Source: Colletotrichum lupini (lineage: Eukaryota; Ascomycota; Sordariomycetes; Glomerellales; Glomerellaceae). From it: a stretch of DNA of 64,000 nt. Shown here piece by piece: positions 33,488 through 45,118 of the stretch. Each line of letters starts with the position of its first letter. Positions within the stretch are counted from its first letter, which is position 1. Both the position numbers and the translations under genes were made by a program. The DNA lies in the NCBI RefSeq assembly GCF_023278565.1, contig NC_064676.1:1-64000 (forward strand), written 5' to 3'. The notes beneath the pieces were generated by a model, which saw only the letters and a program-made list of their open reading frames with translations, did not search any database and was not told the origin of the DNA.

Positions 33488-35962
33488 ATGATGCTTTCTT
33501 CAGGCTTGCTTTCAAGCTATAAGCAATACAAGCGCGATACTGATGCCGTTGCCTCGTGGCTGGCTGCCACCGCGATAAGCTTCGGCTACTCCAAGCCCCT
33601 GAGTGAGCCACCCGCTAAGGCTACATCTTCAGTGCCCACGTCTGAGAGGTTGAAGGGTAAGGCGCGGAAGCAGGCTAAGAAACAGGCTATCATCAACCCA
33701 TTGCAGGCACCTGAGGAGACAGCGCCTGTGGACACGACGCCTCAACACATCATCGCTATAAAGGACTTCCTGCCACTGGCCCAATTCGTCGCGGGAAAGT
33801 TGTCCGACTCCTTGAAGGTCCCAGAATCGTTCATATCATCCCTCAACCGTGTCATTGAAACTCGTAAGCGGTTTTCTTCCATGCTGGGAGGTATTCGACG
33901 ATTCAAAGACTACCGTGGGGACAATAAACATGCTTTCTTTGTCACCGTTCTTGAGCGCGTTCGCGATGCCTTCAAATCCCAGGTGGGCGCCTTCGACGTA
34001 TCTGCTCTACAAGACGCGACCCACGGCATTGAAAAGGCTCTCAAGAATGGTTCCAAGCATGTTGACGGACCCAAAAATATGTTCGCCATCCTAGACGTGT
34101 ACGAGCCGTCTGAGGACTTCCTAGCTGCCCCAAATATCGAGCGTCAGGCTAAGGGTACTAAAGTCTTCATAGCTGAGGAAGACGACTCCGATACTGCAGC
34201 CCTCTTCATTTACACTGCGTACCTCAAGGATCTCGGCCAACTTCGCGAAGAGATTCTCCAGCTCTGGACCGAGTATAAATCAGGAGATAGAGACCTCGCC
34301 GCCGTTTCAATTGCCACCAATACCGCTCTGCAGCTTGCGCGCAATATGGAGCAAGAAATTGCGACGTCGATGGAGAAGCTTGGAGGTGCTATGGAAGCCA
34401 TCCAAATGTTCTATGAGGCTGCTTGCGCAGCTCAAGGCCAGGACCCTCTCGATAAGCAGTGGGGTGATGATTTGAACTTCAACTGCTACCAGGACGCCTC
34501 CGACCTATACTTCACTACTCTCAGTCTTCTTCACGCCTTCAGCAGCAGCGAATCGTCCTCAAACATTCCGAATTACAACGGGAAGTTTGGTTGGTACAAT
34601 GACAAGAAAAGAGGAACCACGGCTCGCGAGCGATGGGCAGAGGATAAGGCAGCACTCCTTGAAGTCTTCGCGGATCAAACCATGCTCTTTCAGCTGTTTC
34701 GGGGATCCCCAGTTCAGGATGAGTTCACCAAAGGATTGAAATACGTGATGGACACGGGTAAATTGGAAGTATGGCTATGCTTCTCCGCCCAAGTGTACCT
34801 CGATATTCTCAAGTCCCTCGGACCCTCAGTTCGAAACGGAGAGAGGGATTTCCAGCGGTCCCTGAAGCCAATCGCAGACAGTGCCGAAGAGGCTCTGCGT
34901 ATTCGTAGCAATCGAGAGGGTGCGGTCAGGGAGAACATGCAGGATCTTCACAAGCTGGCAATCCTATGGGGGCCCGGAAAAGACCCATTCAACGCCATTC
35001 GCATTGCATCGAGGCTTCAGACAAGGACTTCAAACTTCTTAGAACATCACCCGATGTACTGCGGTCTCTTCTTGCATTACGTTCGAACTCTCTTCCACCG
35101 CGTGGGGGCCGAGTATGCTGCGAAGCCCGGTAACGTGATGCACGGCATCCAGCTCTATCAGGCTCTCCAACAGGAAGGCTTGTTGCAAGACGGGGACAAA
35201 TGGGACGCTCTGGATTCAATGATGGAGCAACAGGGCCGGACCGCCTTCTTCGTCGGCGATCCCCCAGTGAACCCAGAAGCGTATTTCAAGAACTTCGGGC
35301 TCTCAAAAGGAGTTTCGGCTGCGCAATGGATCCAGAAGCGCAACAAACCCAACAACAATCGCGTGATGACATCAAAAGCTGGCATTCGGATCATGAAGTT
35401 CAAGGGAGTCTGTTCTTGTTTGTTTGCCCCTAGGGTCTTGGACAACTCGGATCCCAGAGGCCTTAACGCGGACGTCATTGATCAAATCCTTGAGCGAAGT
35501 GGCTGGCTTAGCAAAGCAAGCAACGACGGCACCCCCTCCGACCCCGAAAAGCCCAAGGTAAGATGCTATGAAGCTCTCTATCATTGCCATCAAGTGTTCT
35601 TTATAGTCCATATGTCTGACAACCTCCAACAGAAGCACCGTGCCCTCCTCCTGTCTGAGCTAGTTCGTCAAGTCGCCCTCGCAGTTCATGACGAGGTTCC
35701 CGAGCTCACTCTCGACTACTTTCACACCGACCACCTTTGCAAGGCTGTTTTGAAACGCGTGCGAGAAAACGTAGATGTTAAGAATGGCGGCTCGATCGAG
35801 TCCAATCAGCTCCGTTCGCTTCAAGCAGACAACCCAGGAGATACTGTAGGTATCGTTTTCGCTGCGGTTGTTGGCCACGTACCCGTTCTTTCTCCAGACC
35901 AGAAGGCGCCTCTCCGAGAGGCAGCTGAAGCTTTCAAGAGCAAGCCTACCTTGAAAGATTAG
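33488..35962 (+). CDS. DUF6604 domain protein, unknown function
   Basis: Two exons, 33488-35557 and 35633-35962, giving 799 residues. The first 60 residues (LLSSYKQYKRDTDAVASWLAATA) match the start of the fungal DUF6604 domain, which is followed by a lysine-rich linker and a long, mainly helical region. The proteins are large, widespread in ascomycetes and uncharacterised; no signal peptide, membrane segment or catalytic motif was seen. The intron (35558-35632, GTAAGA donor, CAACAG acceptor) is 75 bp and free of stops, so retention would add 25 residues. The frame is open further upstream to 33461, but only from TTG; two consecutive ATGs at 33488 and 33491 are the likely start. Confidence 0.85.
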   Translation: MMLSSGLLSSYKQYKRDTDAVASWLAATAISFGYSKPLSEPPAKATSSVPTSERLKGKARKQAKKQAIINPLQAPEETAPVDTTPQHIIAIKDFLPLAQFVAGKLSDSLKVPESFISSLNRVIETRKRFSSMLGGIRRFKDYRGDNKHAFFVTVLERVRDAFKSQVGAFDVSALQDATHGIEKALKNGSKHVDGPKNMFAILDVYEPSEDFLAAPNIERQAKGTKVFIAEEDDSDTAALFIYTAYLKDLGQLREEILQLWTEYKSGDRDLAAVSIATNTALQLARNMEQEIATSMEKLGGAMEAIQMFYEAACAAQGQDPLDKQWGDDLNFNCYQDASDLYFTTLSLLHAFSSSESSSNIPNYNGKFGWYNDKKRGTTARERWAEDKAALLEVFADQTMLFQLFRGSPVQDEFTKGLKYVMDTGKLEVWLCFSAQVYLDILKSLGPSVRNGERDFQRSLKPIADSAEEALRIRSNREGAVRENMQDLHKLAILWGPGKDPFNAIRIASRLQTRTSNFLEHHPMYCGLFLHYVRTLFHRVGAEYAAKPGNVMHGIQLYQALQQEGLLQDGDKWDALDSMMEQQGRTAFFVGDPPVNPEAYFKNFGLSKGVSAAQWIQKRNKPNNNRVMTSKAGIRIMKFKGVCSCLFAPRVLDNSDPRGLNADVIDQILERSGWLSKASNDGTPSDPEKPKVRCYEALYHCHQVFFIVHMSDNLQQKHRALLLSELVRQVALAVHDEVPELTLDYFHTDHLCKAVLKRVRENVDVKNGGSIESNQLRSLQADNPGDTVGIVFAAVVGHVPVLSPDQKAPLREAAEAFKSKPTLKD

Positions 35963-36448
35963 TCGACCTTATCTTATGTTGCTCATACATACTCTAGAGA
36001 ACGAACCGTAGGCGTCAGGCTGTTATATCCAATGTATTGATCAGCGTCATTTTGAAGTATTCACCCATGCTTGTGCCCTGCCATTAAGAGTTATCTTATC
36101 TGCGAGCATGGTGTCAAGCATGTGATGGGATGCTCTTTCGATAGACTGCTGATCGGTGCATGTAGTAATGCCAGATTGGGTTGGGACAAAGTGAACTGGA
36201 CAAGGTAAATTTGCAGCAATGGCGGTGTCATCGAGCAGTAATTTGCAACATATTCAATTGATTCGGTCGATACTTCATTTCCCAATCATCATGTATCCTG
36301 GCATTATTCACATGAGGGGCGTCCCAGATAATTGAAGATGGCATGACTAGTAAAGATAGACAGCTACGTAAATGGTCCTTTCCGAGTATCTACATCCCAC
36401 TCTTTATAGAATCACTTGGCCCCCATTAACACTTTACAGACGTGGTGT
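35963..36448. other. Gene-free interval (486 bp)
   Basis: Intergenic space between two convergent genes; no additional signal was recognised. Confidence 0.55.
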
Positions 36449-38553
36449 CTATGGGTTTTGATGGCATCCAGGAGCAGCCGAACTCTGGTCATGGAGCGTC
36501 GATTGGTTGTCACGTTGGTTGGATCTCGGAACGTCGTTGGAGGGGTTGAGGTCGAAGAAACTCGTTGGCTTCAAGGCACATGACAACTTTTCCGCGGGCA
36601 TAACAGGGAAGTCTAAGACTCCAAACACGGTAAGTATCTTCTTCATCAGAAACATAGGAAGAATCACCTCGTACCTTCGGGGCGTGTGACGTGTGTCAGA
36701 CCAAACGAGTGCCACAGAACGACATCTTCAGCCTCAACATTTTCCGCTCGTGCAGCATACTCTACAAGGCCAGTATCCTCTCGGCTTTGATTCGTAAACT
36801 CTCCAGCAGCCCAAAGTTCGTCATCGCGGTACCGAGTAACCCAAATTGGCTTGGACGCAAAGACTCCGCGTCGATGATTGAAAGTCTCGGGCCCCATCAT
36901 CAGCATCTGGCTAGGCGAAGCATGAAGCTTGTACCCAGCCATCTTTCCCGATACCTCATGCCTGCGAGCCGGATTTACAATTTTGTACGTGCGAGCTTTT
37001 GTTAAATCGAGATCGTAACCACCTGGTGAAACAATAGGTGTGGTATTAAGTCGGAACGCACATCCGTAGGGGTCGAGCTCCGGATCGTCTCGTACAGGAA
37101 TACAGTCCTCGTATACAATTGTGTTCTTTCTTGCCCCATCAAGGATCGGATCTATTCGGACACAAAAAAGATGTTGATGGTTAACGGCCAAGACTCCGGG
37201 TGCCACAACAGTTCCCCAAGGCGACGACTTGAGTTCGGGGCGGATTGGCATAGTGGAGACAATGCCAGTTGCTCGCACCTCGATGTGAATATTCGCGGCT
37301 TGATCCAGGGCATACGCCAAGATGTATTCGTAATTGGCTACAGTGGAAGTGCACTGGACAACGAGCTTCCGGTCTCGGACTGTGGAAGATTTCATGTTGC
37401 GAAAGTTCGTGTGTTTCCAGCCAATTCCATCATCGATCTCGTGCATGCAGACAACGTTCGGCATAACAACAGGTTCTCCTGTTGCTGAACCCCGAACGCC
37501 ATCAAAGTAGGCAATGTGGCCTAAACAGTCACAGCCAAGAGACAAGCTATTGGAAGTGAGACCGAAGCCGGAGTCGCCGAGGTCGAACGCTTGCTTCCGG
37601 TGGTAAGGTGTTCGAGGATCGCCGTAAGGTACCGTCATCTCACTCATCGATACCCGGTAAAATAGAGGCCGGCCTTCGTAACGTACGTCGTGTAGAACTG
37701 GACCTTCACGTAGAGACCATCCCAGTTGAAATTGCCATCTCTGCCATGATACCTTACGATTGTTGATGTCGAATGAAGGCCCTTCTGGTTGGGCGACTTG
37801 TAGTGGTTTTAGGTCTTTTCTAAAAGCATCGGGTCCGAGAATGTTTGCGCTGTACTCAACTGGCTTGACAGGTACCCAGGGTTGTGTTTCATCGTCAATT
37901 TCGTCATCGATCCCCAAAGGAAGCTTTTGCAATTCAACCAGCTCAAGAGTCTGAGCATCGAAGATAGGTGCAAGAGGGAGGGGGATGGAGTAGTGGTTGG
38001 CCTCATCGTCGTCATCGAGGGCAAGATACATGTAGCATTGGAAGAGACGGCGTCTCTCCTCGACATCGTCAGTTCCGTAAGCCCAAGGGTCATTGAGAAC
38101 TCGTGCTCTATATCATATCATGTTAACTAATTCTGGCATATCAAAATCAAGGGAATTGGAGCCTCACCCTTCGGGGAGTCTCAGCTTAGCGACCTCAGCC
38201 ACGACATCTGGATGGGCATTGCAAGCTGTGGTAATGAGGTCGTATTCAACCCAGTCCACTGGTCCCTGGGCATCAGGAAGGTCGTCAGTCTTCTCGAGAG
38301 TTCCGCGAGTTATGTTGATGATTGCTCTGCTCATGAAATCCCTTTGCTTCCGTTGATAGTAGATCCTAGCTCTACGATCGGGCATAGGGCCGCGTTCCAG
38401 GAGGTGAACCAAGGTCTCATCTTTCGAAGGCTCGGCGAGATCGATTACTTTGAACCTGATCTCATCTTCCTGCAGGTTCAGTCCTCTGAACAGGGCGCGG
38501 GACGCTTGATGCACTTCGTTGATCGAAAGGGGGTCAAGGGGGTGCTTGGCCAT
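36449..38553 (-). CDS. Copper amine oxidase (topaquinone type)
   Basis: Three exons on the minus strand: 38168-38553, 36675-38107 and 36449-36612, giving 660 residues. Family features are complete: catalytic base D304 in AFDLGDSGFG, the topaquinone precursor Y388 in the NYEY motif, two copper ligands in the H-Q-H at about 440-442, and the third in GLTHVTRPED, which is joined across the second intron. The 84-residue distance between D304 and Y388 is the one usual for the family. It oxidises primary amines to aldehydes, releasing ammonia and H2O2. No signal peptide; the end shows no peroxisomal tripeptide (N-P). The next gene to the right, an SDR, diverges from it. Confidence 0.95.
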
Positions 38554-39443
38554 GGTGACAAGTTAATAAGCCTGATTACAGGCCAGGAAGTGCAGTGCGT
38601 GAGGGTCAAGATGCGGTTGCGTTCGATTGGCAGCACCAGTTTAAAATACTACATGTTCTCATACGAACACTTACAATTTTTACTCCCTTGATACACTGCT
38701 TTGAACTTGTATTCATTACGAAAGATAATTGACTACCCAAAGTCGTTCGATTCGTGTTGCGGACTTACATGTTTCCCAAAAGGGACATACTCCCAGCAGC
38801 GACTCACCACTCCCCAAAACGGAAAGAGGGGCAACTTGTTGTCTTCACGCGGGGTAAGAACAATCCCATTTCAATTAGCAAACAGAAATAAGTGCATTCT
38901 CAGACTCTTTTGTTTTGAGATAATAGTAGTAGAACACGCTCATTAGCTAGTATTAGTATCCCTATTATAGGGTAGTTAGTTCGAACCGTAGTTAACGAAG
39001 AGATTAATTGAACTATATGAATATTTACGTAGTAGGTATAAAAAGGAGGTTCTAACCGTAGGTTAGGCTAGCTATGATAATCGTAAATAGGGCCCCTAAT
39101 TGGCCCCTGCGCAGTCGGCTGTATGCCGCGGTCGAATTAGACTTCCAATCCGACAGCTAGAAAACTAAGCGTATCTTCTGGCTTGAACAGGAAAGACATC
39201 CAGCCGACCTCTTCATAATGGACCCCACGTCAGCACTGCGGAGGAATACAGCGCAACGCGGGGTAGCCCAATATGGCCACTATTACCGATCTTACATCTT
39301 GCGGCAACCGCGAGTGATCTAACAATACCAGATCTTTGGGAGAGATATATGTCGTATGTTCCCGAACTTTGCTTCGCTAGATATATTCAGAAGCTTTGTA
39401 TCCAAATGCCAATTCATGACAGCTTCAACAACTTCATCCTACC
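38554..39443. other. Divergent intergenic region with TA-rich relic
   Basis: 890 bp between the divergent amine oxidase and SDR genes. From about 38935 to 39110 the DNA turns sharply TA-rich, with frequent TAGTTA/TAATTA steps resembling the RIP-altered subtelomere, then returns to ordinary composition. It may be a short mutated transposon fragment. No gene was found. Confidence 0.5.
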
Positions 39444-40427
39444 ATGTCTGACTTCAGAGGTGTCGATCTTACCGGTAAGACAGCGATTGTCACCGGCGCT
39501 TCACGGTGAGGAATCGGCCGCCTTTGTCGGTCTTTTTAGACTCCCGCTAATATTCATAATTTCACAGTGGAATTGGCGCCGCGATTGCAAAACAACTTGG
39601 GAGGCGAGGAGCCAATGTTGTCGCCAACTTCGTGACAGACAGCAGTCGCCAGCGAGCCGAAGACATCGTCAAGGACATTCAACAACACGGATCGAATGCC
39701 ATTGCGATCCAGGCAGATGTCGGGAAATTATCTGAGATCTCCAGACTCGTTGAAGCTACGCTGAAGTTTAGTGGAACTGGCAAAATCGAAATTTTGGTTC
39801 ATAAGTCAGTTTCCGCTCTCGATTTCTATGGCTTGGTTTTGTCCATTATGTGTCTGGCTCTGATAATTTTGCTCTACTTCTCAGCGCGGCTTTGGGTGTT
39901 GACGCAAACCTCGACGAAGTCACCGAAGACTTGTATCTCACCCATTTCGACACCAATGTGAAGGGACCAATTTTTCTGACCAAAGCTGTCGTGCCGCACA
40001 TTGCTCGAGGCGGTCGAATAGTTTTTGTTTCTTCCGCAGCGGCTCGTCTTGGGGTCGCTGGACAAACCGTATATGCTGCCACAAAAGCGGCCAACGAGGC
40101 ACTTGCGCGTGTGTGGGCCAAAGAACTTGGGAAAGAGCATGGCATTACTGTCAATTGCGTCAATCCTGGCCCGGTGGCTACTGGTAGGCATCTCACATCC
40201 AAGACGCCACTCGCAGCAAGACTGACATGTCCTGCGACGTAGATCAGTGGAACGAAAGCGATGACCAGTTTAGAAAAGACATGGAGCCCTTGATCGAGTC
40301 TACACCGGCTGCAGCGAGAATCGGAGAAGTGGATGATGTCGCACCTCTCGTGGCATTCCTTTGCAGCAGTGACGCTCGGTGGACTACTGGATCAGTCCTC
40401 TGTGCAAATGGGGGTTTGTATAACTAG
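39444..40427 (+). CDS. Short-chain dehydrogenase/reductase
   Basis: Four exons: 39444-39505, 39568-39804, 39885-40183 and 40243-40427, giving 260 residues. The cofactor motif TGASRGIG (17-24) is split by the first intron, the NAA motif begins at N100, and the catalytic S149/S150, Y163 and K167 lie in the order of classical SDRs. The C-terminal WTTGSVLCANGGL is typical of the 3-oxoacyl-(acyl carrier protein) reductase-like subfamily. It reduces or oxidises a carbonyl/alcohol with NADP(H); the substrate is unknown. Its neighbours, an amine oxidase on one side and a Zn2Cys6 regulator plus PhyH-type dioxygenase on the other, make a tailoring role plausible. Confidence 0.92.
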
Positions 40428-41037
40428 ACGGGAAGTACGCCGTTAACATCAGATGCGCCGATCAACGATGAGTTGTATAGCATTGCAATTTTGAAAGAAG
40501 TCCGATACTAAACAACGCATCATGCCAACTACTGGATCGTGGCTTGGCCTTTCCGGACACACTGATGTGCCTGTAACTCAGTCCAGCCTCTGCGTCGCTT
40601 CCATCTGGCCCATGCCAAACCATGTCTGAGTGGGTATCATAACTCTCACAGTTGAGAGGGCTGGATGACAACGATCAAATGACGCTTCCTTCCATATAAA
40701 GCCTCTCTTTGGTATCTGCTCACTATCAAACTTGGCGGTTGTTGCCCAGATTTATTCACGTGGGTGTAGTATGGCTCATTTGTAAATTCCTTCCGAATCC
40801 CGGGCTAAGCTGTTTGAACAAGTTGTATCAAGGTTCCCGTGACATATCATGGGCAAGCTTCAAGGTGCCGGGACTCAGGCATCTCCATTAACAATGTCAT
40901 TCTTTAAGACACGTTTCCAGGGTGAACTTTTGAAACTGCCGTTCGGTGGCTGGGGAATCTTTTCTTCATCGCATCTTCCGGCGGTCCTGTTTGTGATATT
41001 GAGAGTTGGTGAGCCATTTTGGCACACCTCTGTATAT
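40428..41037. other. Gene-free interval (610 bp)
   Basis: Between convergent genes; only chance frames. Confidence 0.55.
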
Positions 41038-43153
41038 TTAGTCAAAAGAAAAGGTAAGCGTGTTGCTGCTGCATACTCTCAGAGCAGGTCTGCATTCGAA
41101 TGAGTATAGATGTTGGACCAAGGGACAATTCTGGTCTTTACTCACAAATTCCATCCAGGGAACATTCGTCCAGCCCCGGGTTTTCAGTCTTCTTTCCTCC
41201 CAAACCCCTTCAAGGACTTCCATCATGGCTGCATGTTGAAACCCCGTGGAGCGTCGAATATTTTCGATACAAAGACTGGCGTAGTGTATCTGGTGTCTTT
41301 CAGATGTCTCGGTTGCCGCCAGAAATAGAGGGAACAACAGCCGCTTGAAGAATGGCGAGTCCATTGAAACGTTTGCACAGCAATCCAGGATTGCTGATAC
41401 CGATGGCCTGATCCTGGGGTCTTCGCAGGGAATTACAAACGTATCAGGCCATCGTAAGATTCTCAGCAGACTAGCATGTCTAAAAGCCTCCGCAAGCTGT
41501 CTCCACTCCGGATGTGGTGTGGGATATTCGATCATGTCGAGATCGAGGTCGCGAAGAAAGCTTTCTGCCTCATCTAATCTGGTCTGAAAGTCGACGGTAG
41601 ATAACAATCCCTGCATATTCTGCTTGGCTGCTGCTATTACGTCCCCGATTCTGAGGAATATGACTGCGGGACAACCAACCAAAGTGTGCAGGGCTGCGTG
41701 TGGAGTAGTAATGTTTGCAACACATTTCCGGACATTCTCGGAGTAGGTGAGCTTCTCAGCACCACTGAATCCTCTTAAGACATCCAACCTGATCAACATG
41801 TTTGTCATTAGAAAGTTTCGAGATCGGAGATGAGTACTATACTTGCCATGATAAAGCAGACAAAAAGAAGATGGTTGCTGCAGACCGCTCTGCCCTTCCT
41901 AAAGGAGATGCAATTCTTCCACAGAGGAATGACACGCCATTCAAATGAACAGCATGGGCAGATATTCCCAGCTCGCATATCTAGATATCATGCATGTGAT
42001 TGCTTAGCCAACGAGACTCGCGATGCGGAGAAACTTGAAATGGGTCCTGGAGCTTACATCATGAAGTACCAAAAGAAAGATTATTGCTAGTGCAGCCTCT
42101 TCTTCAGCTTCTGTAAGCCCGTAGATTTCTTCCTTGATCAAAAGGGAGCTTAGACCGTTCAATGCAGCAACACGGTGTTGTAAGGCAGTGGCCATGTCAA
42201 CCTGGTTAGCACCTGATGGTGATAGGTGCAGATGGCACGCGGTAAGTCCCAGGACTGCATGGAGAACACCTGTGTGATTGTAGGCCAGTGGGAGGACATG
42301 TACGCGGAACGGGTTGTCCACGCCGTCAACGACAATTGTTAGATGATGGCTCAGCTCTCTGTCGACTACAAACAGTTGTCAGAAACGATGATGTCACACT
42401 GGCTGAGAGAAAATGGAATATGGAAGGTTCCGGGCGGCCAAGGAGCAACTTACAGTAAACAAGCAATTTCTGGCTGTTACTCGTGAGCAGTAGATCGTCG
42501 ACAGGGTGCCCGGTGATTGTCGCCGGTGACGGTGCGCCAAGAGATCGATCTTGGGGCGAGGCTGGAGAAGCACCTTGTGACAAAGTCTGGAGGAGGCGGC
42601 GGCTTTGGCTTGGGTGATCTGAAGAAAGTGAACTTGGAGTCGATGTTGGTGAGCTCAGGTTTTGGGCCGGAGTAAGCTCGTTGGTGGGTAGGACATCAGG
42701 CTGAACGCGCTCTTTCTCCGCTTCTGGGTCCCGCTCATCGCCAGCGGTCATCAAACTGTGCGTCTGTAATGATTCACAGAATTGGAATCGAGGAGGGTAG
42801 CCCTCACAGTGTAAGCCCTTTGACTTGCATCGATTGCAGACAGGGCGCGCGCGGTCACACTTGCGGCACTTCTTTCTACAGGTTCCGCATGCTGGATCTG
42901 TTGATGGTCAGCGACGAAATCTGAGCGGGAGCTGAGGCATAATCGGGTAGCAAATCGCACGCTCAGAAATCATGAGCGACAGAATGTCTCGCTGCTGAAA
43001 CTTGTTCCCAATCTGGCTCAACAAGACCCGGGCAGGGACTGAGTGCCCTCTAGTGCAGTTTTCGGTACAAGATTTAGAGCAAGAGAGGGGAGAACCGAGC
43101 TGACCTTTTCTGACGGCTTTCGAGCCCCTGGCCATTGCGATGTTGGCACGCAT
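41038..43153 (-). CDS. Zn(II)2Cys6 transcription factor, UPC2-like layout
   Basis: Five exons on the minus strand: 43105-43153, 42454-42897, 42058-42365, 41847-41980 and 41038-41788, giving 561 residues. The zinc cluster has cysteines 20, 23, 30, 37, 40 and 47 (2-6-6-2-6), with the basic RKKCRKCDRARP between them; an extra cysteine lies at 27. A serine-rich linker with SPTSTPSS follows, then the conserved NPFRVHVLPLAYNHTGVLHAVLGL and LDVLRGFSGAEKLTY segments of sterol-uptake-type regulators. The last intron (41789-41846) joins LSAL-SW-LDVL only if it uses a GC donor (GCAAGT), with CTAATGAC as branch site; a GT donor four bases on breaks the frame. The first intron is long (207 bp) and less certain. 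It may control the adjacent SDR and dioxygenase genes. Confidence 0.87.
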
Positions 43154-43992
43154 TTCGCATCCGAATCTCGTAGACCTTGTGGTGAGGTATGATCACCAAA
43201 TTTGTACGCAACTATCCGACCAAATGTTGGGAGCAAGTGGAAGAAAGGCCGGCGGACCAGAGAGTCTCGCCCGGTGTTGGGTTCATGTTGGTTGTTCAGG
43301 ATTGGACGCTTGGGCAATCCATGTATTCCGTACAGCCGTAAACCTACCTTGCCGTAGAGAGGAGCGGTACGTAGGTAGTGCAGGTGTGCAGCCTGCAGGT
43401 AAGCAGCATCCGCTAAGGTGGTAGTGGAGTCATGACAAAGGAATCTGAATTCCGCGCCGGGGACAGTCACCCTTAAGACAACGTGTTGTCCCCGGTCTGG
43501 CGCCTCATGCTAGCACTCACATGATGTGAAGCATTACAAGGTCGGACGAACAATGGCCATCACTAGCTTCCTCTCATTTACTTTTGGTTTCGGGTAACGT
43601 TGGGAAGACTCGCTCCAGGCTTTGCCACTCTATATGATCCCAAATTACATGGCGTTACCGTGATGACCGTTGCCAGTGAGGCGTTAAGAATGATGCTTAT
43701 GGCCGACACCTTTTAGGAAATAGCTTTCAGGTCATTTCATAAAAGATTCCAATGGACTAGAATGCAAAATGATCGAAGTCTAGTGCTTTCATACGTAAGG
43801 TTTGGCAACGGTGTAATCTTAACTGTTCCCTTGAAAATCATGTAGGCTTTTGATAACCGATGAATCATAATCTCAAGCTATCTATCTAAAGCAAGGCACT
43901 TCCTGAAGCAGCAAAGGGCTATTCTCGACAGCCCCAAGCTGAGAAGCCGAAGCAAGGCTTCCAATCTCAAGTGACTGCGATTTAGTTGTTCA
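43154..43992. other. Gene-free interval (839 bp)
   Basis: Contains the promoter of the regulator and the 3' region of the dioxygenase. Open frames here (up to 150 codons, 43018-43470 minus) overlap the regulator start in another frame and were not accepted. Confidence 0.55.
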
Positions 43993-45118
43993 TCAGAAGT
44001 CGGATGGACGCCCGTCGCCCTTCAACTCGGGACGGAGCACAAAGATTGGATCCATCTGATCAACGTACCCACAGGCCGGATCGCTCATTGAATATCCCAT
44101 AAACTCCTGGATGGGTTGATCCAACTTTTTTGCAATATCTTGGGGCACAGACAAGAATTGATTCTCCTCCTGTCGAAGATAACCTCGAGTAGAGAATGTG
44201 GCAAACATCAGTCGTCTCTCATTCTTTGTTGTGTTGTGGCCTCCGGCATGGTACGCGGATGCCAGCATGATGAAGGCATCGCCTTTCTCCATCTCGGCGT
44301 AAATGCACTCCTCTACTCGAGGAGGCATGTGTCTATCAGTGCCCCTTCAAGATCATGGCATCAGTTCATCTTTCTTCCTCGGTCGGAGGCCAGTTTGATC
44401 GAGAATGCGTCGACTATCAGCGCCCTAGCGCATGGATAAGGGACATGATTACTTACCACAAATGGCTCCGTGGAATGAATTGCGTTCCACCGTTCTCCTT
44501 GGTGACTTTACAGCCAGCCACGAAGAGCCCAACAGCTGTTTCCCTGCCCTTGTCTCGCTCATCATCCCATTCACTCACCTCTTGATGATAGTTGTGGCTG
44601 ATGTAGTCGTCTCGGTGCAAGGGCTGAGCTTTGCCCCCGGGGCCAATGCTCATAGCAGTACAGGAGTGAACATATGGCTTTGATACAGATTCCTTCTTCT
44701 CGTTTCCCCACCAGAACCAACTTCGGGTGGTCAAGAAGTGCTCGCACACCTTTTGGTAGACTGGGTTCATGACTTGTGTTTTGGCATACGTAGGGCTGAG
44801 AGCCAACAAGGCTGGTGCCCGCTGAGTCTCCTCTGTGACGATCGTGTGTCAGCACAAATACATCAGTCCGTCTTGACGTAGACACTATGAATATTTACTT
44901 GGAAAGAAGGAGCCATTCCATTCCACATCATTTTCAAGGCGTTCGCGGCATTCTTCGTGAGCTTTGTCGACATCAGCGACAGGGACCAGATCTCTAACGA
45001 AGACGCCCCCGTCACGCTTGAGGAGGTAGATGATGTCGTCTAATGGTGTGTCGGCGGAGACCTTCTGGACCTCAGGACCATATTTAGCCCTCATGTCCGA
45101 CACTGTGGATGGAGACAT
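43993..45118 (-). CDS. PhyH-type Fe(II)/2-oxoglutarate dioxygenase
   Basis: Three exons on the minus strand: 44899-45118, 44457-44832 and 43993-44344, giving 315 residues. The facial triad is visible: H146 and D148 in PLHRDD, and H231 in AYHAGGHNTT, with R242/R243 behind as probable 2-oxoglutarate ligands. The layout is that of phytanoyl-CoA-dioxygenase-like enzymes in fungal secondary metabolism, such as the fumitremorgin endoperoxidase FtmOx1 and relatives. It should hydroxylate, desaturate or otherwise oxidise an unknown small molecule using O2 and 2-oxoglutarate. The last intron is 112 bp. A perfect 12 bp palindrome containing TATAAA (45224-45235) lies about 106 bp before the ATG and probably serves as TATA element. 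Confidence 0.93.
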
